DNA of 64,000 nucleotides. It comes from Mallotus nudiflorus (Eukaryota > Streptophyta > Magnoliopsida > Malpighiales > Euphorbiaceae). The position numbers were made by a program, and so were the translations under genes. Of this stretch, positions 22,577 through 35,129 are shown piece after piece; position 1 is the first letter of the stretch, and every line of letters begins with the position of its first letter. The stretch covers positions 186,001-250,000 of the forward strand of contig CANTUR010000660.1 of the NCBI GenBank assembly GCA_947683625.1. Direction: 5' to 3'. The notes beneath the pieces are model-generated. The model was not told where the DNA came from. It did not search any database and saw only the letters and a list, made by a program, of their open reading frames with translations.

Positions 22577-22632
<56 letters not shown>
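22577..22632. repeat. (AT)n microsatellite abutting the exon 2 acceptor
   Basis: About 56 bp of pure AT dinucleotides ends four bases before the acceptor AG used by exon 2 of the pseudogene. It has replaced the usual polypyrimidine tract. A second (AT)n tract of about 50 bp lies in intron 3 at 23490-23540. Confidence 0.85.
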
Positions 22633-22635
<3 letters not shown>

Positions 22636-23484
22636 GGAACACAAGGGAATGAGTTGATTAAATATCGGCCCCTGTGAAAGGCAATAGAAGCAGGTGATTT
22701 GGACGGTGTTAAAAGCTTTCTTCACCTTAATGAAGGTGCAACAAACCAAAAAATTACAGAGTATGGTTCAACGGCTCTTCATCTAGCAACTTCAAAAGGG
22801 AACATAGAGCTTGTGAAGGAACTGCTGGGGTTAATGTCAAATGATGGAGTAGAAATTACTAATCGTGGTGGACATACAGCTCTATATGTTGCGGCTGAAA
22901 ATGGAGCAACAAAAATTGCAGAACTCCTGGTAAAAAAGAATAAGAAATTGGTTGGTATCGCATCATGAGGAGCAAAGTTATCGGTCAACGTTGCAGGCAA
23001 TAAGGCTATAAGGGTACAACTTTGTATCTGTACTCTCAAACTCCATTTGAACTGCTACTTCCAGAGCATGGAAGATATGGGGCTTCGCTTCTGCATGAAA
23101 CTCTGTTGAACCAAATGTTTGGTAAGATTGCACATGATGCTAGATAAGTTTTTCCCTTGAATTATTATGTCTGTATTTAACTAATTATGATCTCTCCTTT
23201 CTTGTTTTGTTTGTTGAACTAGAAATTTCATTGGATCTAATTCAACGTTGCCCATCCTTAGCTACTACAACATCTCATCCTAATGGAAGCAGCCCTTTGC
23301 TTAATTTTGTTGTATGGATTTTATATTCCCCAGTGGCTGTGATTTGGTATTTTGGAAATGATGGATCTACTCTTGTTAGTATCTACCTGCCTCCTCTCTC
23401 TCATGTTTCTTAATTTTCTAAATTATATATAATTTACAATGACAATAAAATAAATTATAAAGGTTGAACAATTACTATATGATA

Positions 23485-23542
<58 letters not shown>

Positions 23543-25304
23543 ATAATAACATATGTTCATTATTTATGCATGAAAGGCATTCAAGTGCAACTGCCCACTT
23601 CCTCTAACCATGTGGCAATACCAATTACTGTAGAAAATGAGCAAATGCAACAACAAAACTGTTTAGGACGAGGTATGCCCCTCTCTCAGCTCCCTTTCAA
23701 AAATTCATGCAAACAGAAATTAGCTTTGGTGTGTGTGTATATATATATATATATTTGCAAATAAATTCTTATCGTATATGTATTTTTTCCTACAGTGTTG
23801 TTATATCAATTCCGAACTATGATTTCAAGACTCCTATCATTTTTTGGTAAGCTAACTTAAGGTCACCAGTTACATTATAGTTTCTTTTTAGCTTTTACGT
23901 TTTTAATTTAATTATGCTTTTTTTACTATTTTTGTTCATTAATGAAGGGCTCAAGCAAATTTATGATATGAAGTTGAAGCATTCGTATGCTCTTGCACTA
24001 TTACAACACTTTTCTGAAGCAATATCAAGCATGGATGAGAATGAACGTGAAGAAAGAGGAGTACATCGAGCATTTTTCGGTGCTATTTGTTTTGGGATAA
24101 TTGAATTTGTCATTGCCATGACTAAAGCCAATCCAGTTCTAGTAAACGCCGTTGATCAAAATTCATGGGGCATAATTCATTATGGACTTCAAAATCGACA
24201 AGAAAAAATTATTAACTACATACATTCTCTTGGAGGACGACGATACTTGTTCTCAAAACCAAAAGATGTTTATTGTAATAATTTGTTACATATGCAGCTA
24301 CGTCAGCACCTCCAGATAGACTTGCACATATTTCAGGTGCTGCTTTACAGATGCAAAGAGAATTACAATGGTATAAGGTGATTTTTCTCAACTTTTAGAT
24401 GACTAGATAGCTGGAGATACTATTTATTTATTCATGTATTTATTATGGGTCATTTAATTAATTACACCAAGTGAAATGAAAAATGAAAGTTGATGTGTAC
24501 AAGTTATTCAAATTATGTTTACTTGCATTAACCATTGTTTGTTGTTTTTGAGATTTCACATATTGATTTTGTTGCTACATATAATGCATGTTTTTTATTT
24601 TATTTTATTTTTTTTTTGTGGATCATAGAGAATTTAGTGTTTTATTAAATTTGTTAGACGTGTTATTATTTTAAAACCAAATGACTTATATGCAGTAAGT
24701 GCAAAGTATTGTGGATCCTTTATCTCAAGTTACTGTGACCAGCAAAGGTTTTACAGCTGGGGAACTATTCACAAAAGATCATAAACAATTAATGACATAA
24801 GGAGAAAAATGGATGAAAGAGACTGCAACGTCTTGTAGTGTTGTGGGTACTCTTATCATTACAATTATGTTTACTATGGCATTCACTATTCCGGGGGGCA
24901 ACATTGAGGGAAGTGGCATTCCAATACTTTTGAACAAGAAGTCATATAAGGTGTTTATAGTATCTGATGCAATATATTTGTTTGCATCCTCAACTTCAGT
25001 AATAACATTTTTAGGAATCTTGACATCACATTACGTAGAAGATGATTTTCTGGAGTCATTGCTTAAAAAGTTGATTATTGATCTTTCAACACTTTTAATT
25101 TCTAAAGCAGCCATGATGGTAACTTTTTGCACTGCTCTTATAATTATGTTAGATGGGAATCTAAGACTTGTAACTCCTACTGTTTTGTTGGCTGTTATTC
25201 CTGTTAGCCTTTTCATGTTGCTGCAGTTTTCTCCTCTTGTTGAGATTTTCATATCCACATATAGATCTAACATCTTAGATACGAAAAAGAAACAATGGTC
25301 ATAA

Positions 25305-26000
25305 GTGTTAAGTGTGTAACAAGTGAATATATGATGTGTTCGGGTAGTTTTGTGTTCACTGTGTACTTTTAGGGCTACTATTGTAATTTTTAGGCCTTGG
25401 ATTCTTACATTTATAATTCAATAATAATTATTCCCAATCAATTGGGAACATTGATCATCTATATTTATTTCTTTATTACTCTCCTAGTTACATGGTGGAA
25501 TAGGCTGTCCTTATCAGGAGATGTTTATAACGTTGATCATTTATCTTTTTGTTATATTTTGTTATATCATTACCTGTTAGCTGCATGTTATAGATAACTT
25601 TTTTCAGTTATTATCAATTGGTCATTTGACAAAAGATTTGAATTATTATGTATTGATCTATAACAGTTTTTATGCTTTTCAAGATATTCACACAAAAGAC
25701 ATTATTGGTTGTGGTAGTAAACTGGAACAGTTGTACTATGTTAAGGAATTCACACCTGGATGAGCATACTCTATTAATTAAAGGGATTATTAAGAAATGC
25801 AAATTTGGTGATGGGATCATCAAGTGGGTCGTCCATCTTTCTGGTGTATGAAAGCCTTAATTCCTAGTCTCTTTTCAGGCCTCCAAGAGTCACATTTCAA
25901 TATAAGAAAAGCCTTATACAAATGTTTTTGAATGTGTAGTCTTTTTTCATATTCAGAATAATTAAAGGATGAAATTGGATTCAAACGTCGTCAACTGTCT
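25305..26000. other. 3' flank of the pseudogene
   Basis: Contains the presumed 3' UTR remnant (to about 25430, with an AATAATAATT-type weak signal). AT-rich DNA follows with no recognisable gene. Confidence 0.35.
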
Positions 26001-26004
26001 ATTC

Positions 26005-29000
26005 TGTCGTGGTCATTATAAAGGGGTGTGTGGCACTTTCCAATAACACTCTCATTAGATGGATATGATCCTAACCTACCTAACTCGAGTATCAATGTGA
26101 AATAGCATCACTTCTAAACTAAATTCAAGTGTTTATAAATATTTATCTATTTAAAACCGTAATCATAAATAACTTAACTACATATTTAAATAACAACTAC
26201 TCTTTATAATATAAATTCATAACCATAAAATATACTTATTTTCTAAATTCTATTCCAAACCACATATACATAAAATCAAAATTTACAAGACTTCATGATC
26301 CGCTTTGTGATTATTATTTTCATTCACTTCATATTCAGAAATTAACTTCATAAAACTTAGCCACCAGTAATAAGCTCATCTCTAGGATAATACATTGCAC
26401 CCCAAGTTATAGTTCATACGGCTATCCACAAAATCTAATTACTTTAAAAAAATAAAGAAATGAGTGATGCGTATTTCCACAAGAAAATACCCAACAAGTG
26501 AACAAAATAGTAATAAAAGTGCAATATCGCCTAAATATCAAGGCAGGTGAATTAAGAAAGTTTAATTAAACAGAGAAAGAATGTTGCACAATAACTCAAT
26601 TTTTATCATTAAATTTGCATATATTATATTTATAGATAACTTCCTTATAGCTTACAAGTACTCTTTTGTAGTTTTGACAAAATAAAATATTTCACATAAT
26701 CCAATTACACATGTACAAATTGTTTACTCGATCAAGCTTATCTTTCAACAATAACTAATATTTTAATGATCAAAATAACATTTGATTGAACGTTATAGTA
26801 TATTGAAAATATATAGAAAGGATTCTTAATCCACTTCATATTAACAAATTAGCTTGATAAAACTTAGCCACCAGTAATAAGCTGGTCTCTAGGATAGTAC
26901 ACTGCACCCCAAGTTATAGTTCATATGGCTATCCACAAAATCTAATTACTCTAAAAAAAATAAAGATAAGGAGTGATGAGTATTTCCTTAAGAAAATATC
27001 CAATGAGTGAACAAAATAGTAGTAAAGGTGCAATATCGCTTAAATATCAAGGTAGGTGAATCAAGAAAGTTTAATTAAACAGAAAAAGAATATAGCACAT
27101 AACCCAAATTTTATCATTAAATTTGCATCTATTATATTTATAGATAACTTCCTTATAGCTTACAAGTGCTCTTTCGTAATTTTGACAAAATGAAATATTT
27201 CGCATAATCTAGTTATAGATGTACAAATTGTTTACTCGAGCTCAAGCTTATCTTCAACAATAACTAATATTTTAATGATCAAAATAATATTTGATTGAAC
27301 TTTATAGTATATTGAAAATATATAGAAAGGATTCTTAATCCACTTCATAATCACAAATTAGCTTGATAAAACTTAACCACTAGTAATAAGCTTGTCTCTA
27401 GGATAATACGCTCCACCCCAAGTTATAGTTCATACGACTATCCACAAAATCTAAATACTCTAAAAAAAAATAAAGAAAGGAGTGATGAGTATTTCTGCAA
27501 GAAAATACCCAATGAGTGAACAAAATAGTAGTAAAGGTGCAATATCGCTTAAATATCAAGGCAGGTGAATCAAGAAATTTTAATTAAACAGAGAAAGAAT
27601 ATTGCACAATAACCCAAATTTTATCATTAAATTTGCATATATTATATTTATAGATAACTTCCTTATAGCTTACAAGTACTCTTTCATAGTTTTGAAAAAA
27701 TAAAATATTTCGCATAATCCAGTTACACATGTACAAATTGTTTACTCGAGCTCAAGCTTATCTTTCAACAATAACTAATATTTTAATGATCAAAATAACA
27801 TTTGATTGAAATTTATAGTATATTGATTATATACATAGAAAGGATTCTTAATCTAGTTAAATTCTCAAAAATATTTAAAAATATTCTTATAAGATTTAGA
27901 ACACTTTACAACATGTATAAACAAATATCAGTGTAGCTAATACTCACACTACACTAAATGTAATACGTTTCAGTAAACATATGACTCAATTTCAACATAA
28001 TGTTGCTCGATATACCCCAAGGGATCACAAGCATCTTGTCCCAAGGACTTAAAATAATAAAATCACAACACAACTATAACAAACATTCCATTAATTCTTT
28101 ATCTCACATGATGAATGACTATGTCCTAGACACTTTGCCAATTCATTAACCCCCAGGTATGGACTCACTATCTCTTAATAACACATGCACTTGTACTCAA
28201 AAATTTCTCTTCATCGAATGCTCATTTAAGCCAGCAAATCATTATCAATATTCACTTCTCTTCATCGTATATACTTTTAGGAAAAATACACTTTCTACTT
28301 ATTTTGTTATACATAAATTACTTTGTAAACCTTTAAAGTTATATGCTTGATACTTTCCAAGGGTGCATGGGAGCATTTTTTTTTTCACTTGTTCACGTAA
28401 TTATCATAGAATTATTTTCTAATATTATTAAATTAAATATTATTATTATACGAATACTTAATTGTTTTCATTATTTTTAATATAATATGACTTTGTAGAC
28501 CAACATTTTTAATCTTATTTTAACTCAATATTATTTTTAACTTGATTTTTATATGGAACTAGCTCCCTTTACAACACCTCACAAGGCCTTAAAGAGCCCA
28601 ACATGTTACTTTCAATTTGTTTTTTTGGATGAAGTAGCTATTCTTAATCACAAAGCAGCCCTATGCTGAAATTTCAAAATTTTTTGGTGCATTACCAAGT
28701 TCCATCTACTTTGTACATGTCCATCTTGTCACGAAATTAGTTTTATAATTTCGTAAGACTATTCACACATATTGTAATAAGTTCCAAATGGCCTAGTATC
28801 ATTTTTCATTCAATTAAATTTTTATTCGAATTTTTCTTGAGCTGTATGCGTGCAACACATGAGCTGTGTAGGCAGGTTTGCGTCTCTTCCATATTCTCTC
28901 ATTAAAATGCATAAATATAAGCTAAATTCAATCAACGCATAGGGAAGGAGGTACAACAAACGCCCTAATGAAAATTCAGAGCCAATAGACTCAACTTTGA

Positions 29001-30300
29001 ACAAGATTTTATTCCTAATAATGCAAGTAGATAGATTCTCAAAACAGGGCAGCTCTACTTGCATCAGGACAAGTAAGTTCCAAACAATTCAAGTAATATT
29101 GGGGCTTACACAACAACATTAAGGGACAAGAATAGAAGTATTTCAAAGCATTGGTAGATAAATTCAGGCTCAAATAGAGGGTCAAACTTTTACAAATACA
29201 AATAGCAGCAAGAAATAAATCTGAATTTCAAACAAAAGAGAATTTTGAAAAGAAAAATTTATACACTCACCAAAAATGAATCCCAAAAAGAACAGAGACA
29301 TAGACAAATGACTCACCTCCTAGAGTGGATCATGAACAAAAAAAATCGAAATAAGTAATACCTACACCACGAATTAATATTCAACAAAAAGTTAATTTGT
29401 TTCTCAACTAACAAAAAGAAGCAAATTCAAAAGAAGTTTTCAGAACCTTTTCAACCAGTAAAAGGAAGCATTTTCAAGAGAAATTTTAAAAATCAATGAA
29501 TGAAAGAGGAGCTCATAATTTCAAATTTCAGCAAGAACAAGGACTCAATTAAGGAAGAGCACTGTAAGAACAGAATTCCCGGTTCAGAATCAAGAACAAT
29601 AGAGCACTTCACTAAAATCACAATATTAGCCAGTTTTGTCACTAAATTAAGTTCAAGTTTAGCTCTTAGAGTCAAATAATGATAGTTATTCTCGGTAACT
29701 CAATAACAAAAGTGCTAGAGGATTCCTAACAACTCCACTGATTTCAAACAATTAAATTCTAGCGCAGCAAAAAAAGTAACCTTCAAAAGGGGAGCTAAAC
29801 AAAAAATTGAAAAACAAGGAATAAGGGAACACTCACTTAACCACAACAAATTTGGACAAAGAATTGAGAAATAACACCAAAATATCAGATTTCATGATTT
29901 AGCTTCACAATGAGGGATTGCTAATTAAATTAGAGGAGGGAAATATCAACCAAATCAAGATTAAAAATGACAGAAATTTGGAGAAATAAAAGGAAAGAAA
30001 ACAAGGAGGGAAAGAGAAAAACTGAGATCCACTCCATTTTTTTTTTAATGCAAACCAACACCAAGCACTGAAATTTAGATGAAGAACAGGAGTGCAAAAC
30101 AACAATAACCAGCAGCAAAATTAAGATGACAAAGTAGAATCAAAAAGAAGAAGAGACGATGGAAATCAGAGTCGACTAAATCACTCACCCAACAAAATTC
30201 TCAATGGAGCAGAAGATAAGAGTCAATCCACGATTCTCAATGGATCTAACTAACTATTCATCTAGAATTAGTATTGTTATTTTGAAGAAGTCAGAGGTTT
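26005..30300 (-). mobile_element. LTR-like block, probably from a gypsy chromovirus, minus orientation
   Basis: No coding sequence. Each of three long repeats (26325-27853) contains GAGTGATG.GTATTT, then AAGAAAATACCCAA, then GTGAAC. This parallels GAGGTGTGAGCATTTTCC and AAGAAAATGCCCAGTGAGTG at 44950-44993 in the LTR adjoining the minus-strand chromovirus, so both are probably LTRs of related elements in the same orientation. The block continues through A-rich DNA to about 30.2 kb, where an ACTCACCCAACA phrase parallels ACTCACCTGCTTGG at 46344. Ends are not defined. Confidence 0.4.
26325..27853. repeat. Three tandem copies of a ~508-bp unit
   Basis: Units run about 26325-26831, 26832-27340 and 27341-27853. 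Each opens with CACTTCATA and holds CACCCCAAGTTATAGTTCAT, GTGCAATATCGC.TAAATATC and TAGATAACTTCCTTATAGC in the same order, and ends near GAAAGGATTCTTAAT. Copies differ by scattered substitutions and one-base indels, so the amplification is not very recent. It lies inside the presumed LTR. Confidence 0.85.
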
Positions 30301-30885
30301 TTATCTTCTCAATGAGTTGAAGTTTAATTATTTAGTCGTAATAACATTACTTTGATTTCGTGGGTTATTTTTATTTTAGCATGAAGAATCATCCTTTTGG
30401 TTTGAGAAATTGGTAAAAAAAAAAAAAGTTCCTAGGCTTTTAAAACTTTGGTGGTAATATAGAGGTTTGATGGTATCTTAATCCAATAATTTAAATCGCT
30501 ACATGAAGTTAAATGAAATTTAAAAGGTTGGGCATCTTAATTATTGAAGATTTCATTTTTTTGGATTGGTGGATTAAAAGCAATTCCAAATTTATTTGAT
30601 AGATTTTTTTTTTTCAAATAATGGTTTACAAGTGTGTACCAAATTTTACCCATCAAAACTTGATAGTCAGAAGTCATCTTTTTCCAAGGTTCTTCCAAGT
30701 ATGGAATTTGTTTTGTGTGGATGTTCTAGAGGGTTTGGTTTGGACTTTTGGCAATTTGTTGCTTTTTAGAAGTTTTAATGTTTTGAATGGGGTGTATATG
30801 GAAGTATGCCTCAAACAAGGGTTTTTATACCCCATATATATATATATATATATATTTATTTATTTAACTAAAATTTTTATTTTAC
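30300..30885. other. AT-rich spacer with (AT)n
   Basis: No gene seen. A short AT microsatellite lies at 30835-30855, just before the LTR end of the Tat-like element. Confidence 0.3.
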
Positions 30886-30889
30886 TATA

Positions 30890-31245
30890 TAGGGGTTGCT
30901 TACAGAGGAAAGATGTCCAAACTAAATAATAGAAAGATTCCCAATTAAGGAGATTCATGGATAAGAAGAAACACTCTCCAAATAGGCATAAAACTTTTAT
31001 TAAAGGGGAATCATATTCCTCTTAGGTTTGAGCATCACTATCCCTATAAGTAGGACCCCATATCCCTCATTCTCATTTATTCTATTCTTTTATACTCTTT
31101 GCTCTCTTTATCTCTCTAAAATTCTCTCTCTACGTTCTCTAACTTAGGCATCAGAGGGTTTGTGGGGATCCTCCTTGCTTCTCACCTTACCCTTCTTCAA
31201 TCCCTTACAGGGTTATAGCTCAAGAGTTCCTGAAACTAGTTATCA
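30890..31245 (+). mobile_element. 3' part of the 5' LTR of a Tat-lineage Ty3/gypsy element
   Basis: CCTATAAGTAGGACC at about 31041 is a TATA-like promoter. It is followed by pyrimidine-rich CTCTCT sequence and CTTAGGCATCAGAGGGTTTG, a phrase typical of LTRs of this lineage. The LTR ends TTATCA at 31240-31245, two bases before the primer-binding site. The 5' boundary of the LTR could not be seen. Confidence 0.6.
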
Positions 31246-31247
31246 AG

Positions 31248-31265
31248 TGGCGCCGTCTATGGGAA
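31248..31265 (+). promoter_or_regulatory. Primer-binding site (tRNA-Asp-like)
   Basis: TGGCGCCGTCTATGGGAA follows the LTR end CA by two bases. It resembles the complement of plant tRNA-Asp 3' ends and the TGGCGCCGTCTGTGGGAA used by many Tat-lineage elements. Confidence 0.7.
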
Positions 31266-31315
31266 CCTCTTGAGTCAAAAGCCATTAATCATCTACCAAA
31301 TAAGATATCAACATC

Positions 31316-32560
31316 ATGACTTCTAGTCCACCACTAATCTCAACTCTAGATATGCACATCAACCCATCAGCTCCTATTCCTCTAATAAACTTATTAGCAC
31401 CCATTCAAATAATAATTTTGTTAACCCCTTTCAGCATGTTGGACCCTCATCGTAGGCCCCACCTGGAGCATACACTCCACCTAGTAATACTCAAGGGTGG
31501 CCAGCTCTAGGCACCGACTTCCCTTATTATGCTCCTCTACAGCATAACAACAGACCTATACCCTCTATATCTTTTCCAAGCCTACTAGAAACTCCTTCTA
31601 TAAATACATTGAACCTAAACACAATAACCCAGACACTCAACCTACCTCTGATAAGCAAGGAAGAAATGATTTAAAATATTCAAATTCAGATGATCTTAAT
31701 GCAATAACAGTTGAAAGCTTTAACTCAAGGTAGTAATCCTAGAGTAAATCACCCAAAAAATAATGTAGCACCATCAATAGTAGCTCCAAATGTATTTAGT
31801 GGAAATAGAGAAAGTCATAAAGTTCCAAAAGGAGAATCCTACTTAAAAATCTTGGCCCTAGATAACTCGAAGATAGCTCAGAAAGTTGAAGAAGTCATGT
31901 ATAAAGCTTATACTGGACTAAGGAAAGAAGATGAATGTGTTTTAGAAGGAAAGACACTTTTTGTAAGTACAATAATTCAGACGGACATCCTAACCAAGTT
32001 CATAATACCTCAGTTAGTTCAATTCAACAGAACTGGAGATCCAATTAACCACATATCCTCGTTTAGGGCCAGGATGTTACTTCAAAATGTAAATAATGGA
32101 ATCATATGTAGAGTATTTCCTAGTACATTTAACAAGAATTCTTAAAAAGTGGTTTTAACGACTTCCTAAGAATTTATCTCCTCCTTTGAAGAGTTAGTTG
32201 AGAAATTCTGAACTCAGTTCATCACCAATGTCCCTTCTACAAAAAACATCAATGATCTTTGGATGTGCAGACAGGAGGCCACCGAATCACTAAGAAGATA
32301 TTTGGATTAATTTAACAAAGTAGCTATGCAGATAAAAAATTTGGTTAATGAAGTAGCCATGGAGCTTTGAAGAATAGGACTCGACAAGGGAATCTTAAAG
32401 ACAAGATAATGACAAAAAAGCCTAGCACCTTCACTAAGGTGATGGCTATAACAATAAAAATAATAAAGATAGATGAAGATAGGAGGATGCAACGAGATGA
32501 TGAGAAAGCACCTATTCGAAAAGATGAAAGGTCAAGTCTAAAAAGGCCCAGTTTTCAATA
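31316..32560 (+). pseudogene. Degenerate gag of the Tat-like element
   Basis: The frame is broken by several stops and shifts. Conserved pieces are still readable: DPINHISSFRARMLLQ at about 32038-32085, an FEELVEKF segment, DLWMCRQEATESLRRYLD, and NLKDKIMTKKPSTFTKVMAI. They occur in the order found in the retrotransposon gag domain (PF03732 type). Expected Trp and Gln codons appear as TAG or TAA in places. No zinc knuckle was identified. Confidence 0.7.
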
Positions 32561-32939
32561 AACAAACTTCAAAAACTCGGTAGAAGGGTTCGAAAAGAGG
32601 TGGAAAAGTATAAACCACTAAACATTTTTAAATCCAAAATCCTAATATGGATCAAGAAAAATGGCTTAGGTATAACCTCAGCTAGAAGACAGAGTCTAAC
32701 CATAAGAGCCATGCAAGATAGGAGGTACTACTATTGATACCACTGAGATTATGGATACGAAATCGAGGCATGACGAGAATGGAAAAATGCCATAAAAAGA
32801 TTAATACAAAATGAGAAACTCGGCAACTTACATAATTTTAAGAAATAGAGATCTGGATGATTAAAATAAGGATAAGTTGGAGCCAAAGAAAGCTCGGAGT
32901 GAAGTGATGGGAGTTATCAACATTATTATTGAGGGAGAG

Positions 32940-34412
32940 CTGACTAAGAGAAGACCAAAAAGATCTCAAAAGGAAGAAGGGTCCACCTTTAAGAAAAAGA
33001 AAACTATCATATTTGGTCTAAAGGACATGAAACATGTTTAGCATCCTCACAATGATGCTTTAGTGGTGAGTGCTTTCATCAATAATTACTTGGTAAAAAG
33101 ATTATTGATCGATGATGGAAGCACTATCAACACACTCTTTTAGAATGCTTATAAAACAATAGGAGGTTCTATCACTAATTTGAGAGCTATTCAGAATCCC
33201 ATTACAAGCTTTTATGATGGAACCACCCAACCAATGGGATTGGTAGAGCTAAGTTTAGAATTTGGTGATTAGGATACTAGGGATATGAAAAATGCTAAAG
33301 CCTAGTTCAATGTGGTATATCTTCCTTTTGCATACAATGACATTATAGGCTGACCAATCCTTTCTAAGTTTGATGCAGTCATAAGTATTAAATGTCTGAC
33401 TATGAAGATCCCTTTTAAAGGCCGAGTCCTAACAATTCATAGGGATCAATATATGGCCAAGCAATGCTACCAGATGGCAATCAAGCCTCAGGTGGAAGCA
33501 TTCCCTCTACAATCATTAGAAATGGAGAAATAAGGAGCCAATCTAGAACCAGTTTACTAGGTCCAAACTTTGCAAATTGCTAAAGGAAAGACAGTAAGAG
33601 TAGGCAACGATCTCAATAATGAAGTTAAACATGGAATAAGCAATGTCCTTATTAAATATTCAGGAAAATTTGCTTCTAATGCATCTGAGATCATTGGAGT
33701 AGATCCTTGGATTGCCTTACATAGTCTGAACATTGAGCCAGGAGTTAAGCCAGTCATCCAAAAAAAAAGGAACTTCGCATATGAGAGACAAAATGTGATC
33801 GCCGAGGAAATAAAGAAATTACTAGAAGTCAGATTCATTAGAGAGGTAACATACCCATAATGGGTAGCCAACATGGTGTTGGTAAAAAATCCTAATGGAA
33901 AATACAAAATGTGTGTGGATTACACTGATCTCAATAAGGCATGCCTTAAAGATAGTTACCCGTTGCCGACAATAGATCAACTAGTACATTCAACTACCTA
34001 TCACAACTTGTATAGCTTCATGGATGCTGCTTAGGGGACCATCAGATACCAATAAAGAAAGAAGATCATGAAAAGATGTCATTTATCACTCACGAAGGTA
34101 TCTATTGCTATAAAGTTATACCTTTTAGACTAAAGAACGCTTGAGCAATATATCAAAGGCTGATGAATCATGTGTTCTAATATTAAATTAGGAAAAATGT
34201 AGAGGTATATGTGGATGACATCATCATCAAGAGCCAACATATAGAGTAACACCACAACAAACTGGGTCAAATCCTTAAGATACTGGACCAATATTAGATT
34301 AAGCTTAACCCAAAGAAGTGTGTTTTTAGGGTAAAGGCAAAAAAAATCCTAGGATTCATGATATCCCACAGAGGAATTGAAGCGAATCCATAAAAGATGG
34401 AGGCCATACTTA
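32940..34412 (+). pseudogene. Protease and reverse transcriptase remnant of the Tat-like element
   Basis: Protease starts near HPHNDALVVSAFI (about 33046) with the active-site region LLIDDGST (about 33104) and the later IIG.PILSKFDAVIS. The reverse transcriptase follows with RQNVIAEEIKKLL, FIREVTYP, VDYTDLNKACLKD, LYSFMDA, PFRLKNA and the catalytic VYVDDIIIK (about 34202-34230), then KLNPKKCVF and GIEANP. In-frame stops replace Trp, Glu, Gln and Arg codons, and at least two frameshifts occur around 34030-34080. The RNase H that should follow is absent. Confidence 0.8.
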
Positions 34413-35032
34413 AATGAAAGCTCCAGTTTACTTCATTAGCTCACCCTCAAACAAATGGCTAGATGAATGTCTCAAATAGGATTATCATGCAAGGTCTAAA
34501 GAAAAGATTAGATGAAAAGAAGGGAAAGTGGGTTGATGAACTCAATAATGTCATATAGGCTTATAGAACATCAGTTAGAACTTTTACAGGGGAAACACCT
34601 TTCAAACTAACTTATGAGATGGATGTGGTAATCCTAGTAGAGATTAGATCATAAAGCTACTAGGTAAATGAGAATCTAGATTATGAAGTTAACAACATTA
34701 ATGCTTAGATATGTCTATACCTACTTGAAGAAAGGAGAGAGCAAGCATTCGTTGTAGCGGAAACCCAGAAACAGAGGGTCATGGAATATCATAACCAACA
34801 TGTATGGCCAAAAAGATTTCAGGTCAGAGATTGAGTACTCAGAAGGGTTGACATTGGCTAAGGTAACTTCGACACAAGTAGGTTCGGACCTAATTAGGAA
34901 GGTCCTTATCAAGTCATTGAAAAAATGACTAAAAGGGAAAATAAGATCAAGGACAAATAAGGAAAAGAATTGCCCCAATACTGGAACTTGAACAGTCTTA
35001 AAAAATATTATCAATACATGTACTCTCAATTT
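34413..35032 (+). pseudogene. Integrase C-terminal half of the Tat-like element, joined directly to RT
   Basis: LQFTSLAHPQTNG begins immediately after the RT thumb sequence. The usual tail follows: GLKKRLDEKKGKWVDEL, AYRTSVRTFTGETPF, then LKKYYQYM near 35010. The zinc-binding HHCC domain, the first catalytic aspartates and the whole RNase H domain are missing, so the junction at about 34412 marks an internal deletion. Nonsense codons occur at conserved Trp and Gln positions (for example NG*MNV and FGPN*EGPY). Confidence 0.75.
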
Positions 35033-35129
35033 TAGGGAATAAACTACTTCATTTATCTTTACAATATTGAATTACAGAGTATTGTATTACAAAAGGAAAA
35101 GAAAATTATTAACTAAGTAGTTTACAATT

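Larger units (their letters stand above)
21021..25304 (+). pseudogene. Tandem ankyrin-PGG paralogue, seven-exon pseudogene
   Basis: The exon plan matches the intact copy: 21021-21339, 22637-23121, 23223-23374, 23577-23672, 23796-23846, 23948-24377 and 24696-25304. Exon 1 (VLTGQSNYANW, AWKKKNIAALHAIQ) and most of the PGG exon are well kept, including the canonical IPGG that the intact copy has lost. Lesions: TGA at 22675-22677 (a Cys codon in the paralogue), TGA at 22966-22968, a frameshift at about 22990-23020, a 2-bp length change and TGA at 23359-23361 in exon 3, a 1-bp deletion near 24291 in exon 6, TAA as the first codon of exon 7 (24696), and TAA at 24798-24800. Exons 4 and 5 remain open. 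The small introns (101-123 bp) lack the transposons seen in the intact copy, so those insertions postdate the duplication or were specific to the other copy. Confidence 0.85.

Noticed and set aside
31248..31265. A tRNA fragment (tRNA-Asp-like)
   Set aside because: It is the 18-base complement used as a primer-binding site next to an LTR end, not a tRNA gene. The 38929 site is the same kind of feature.
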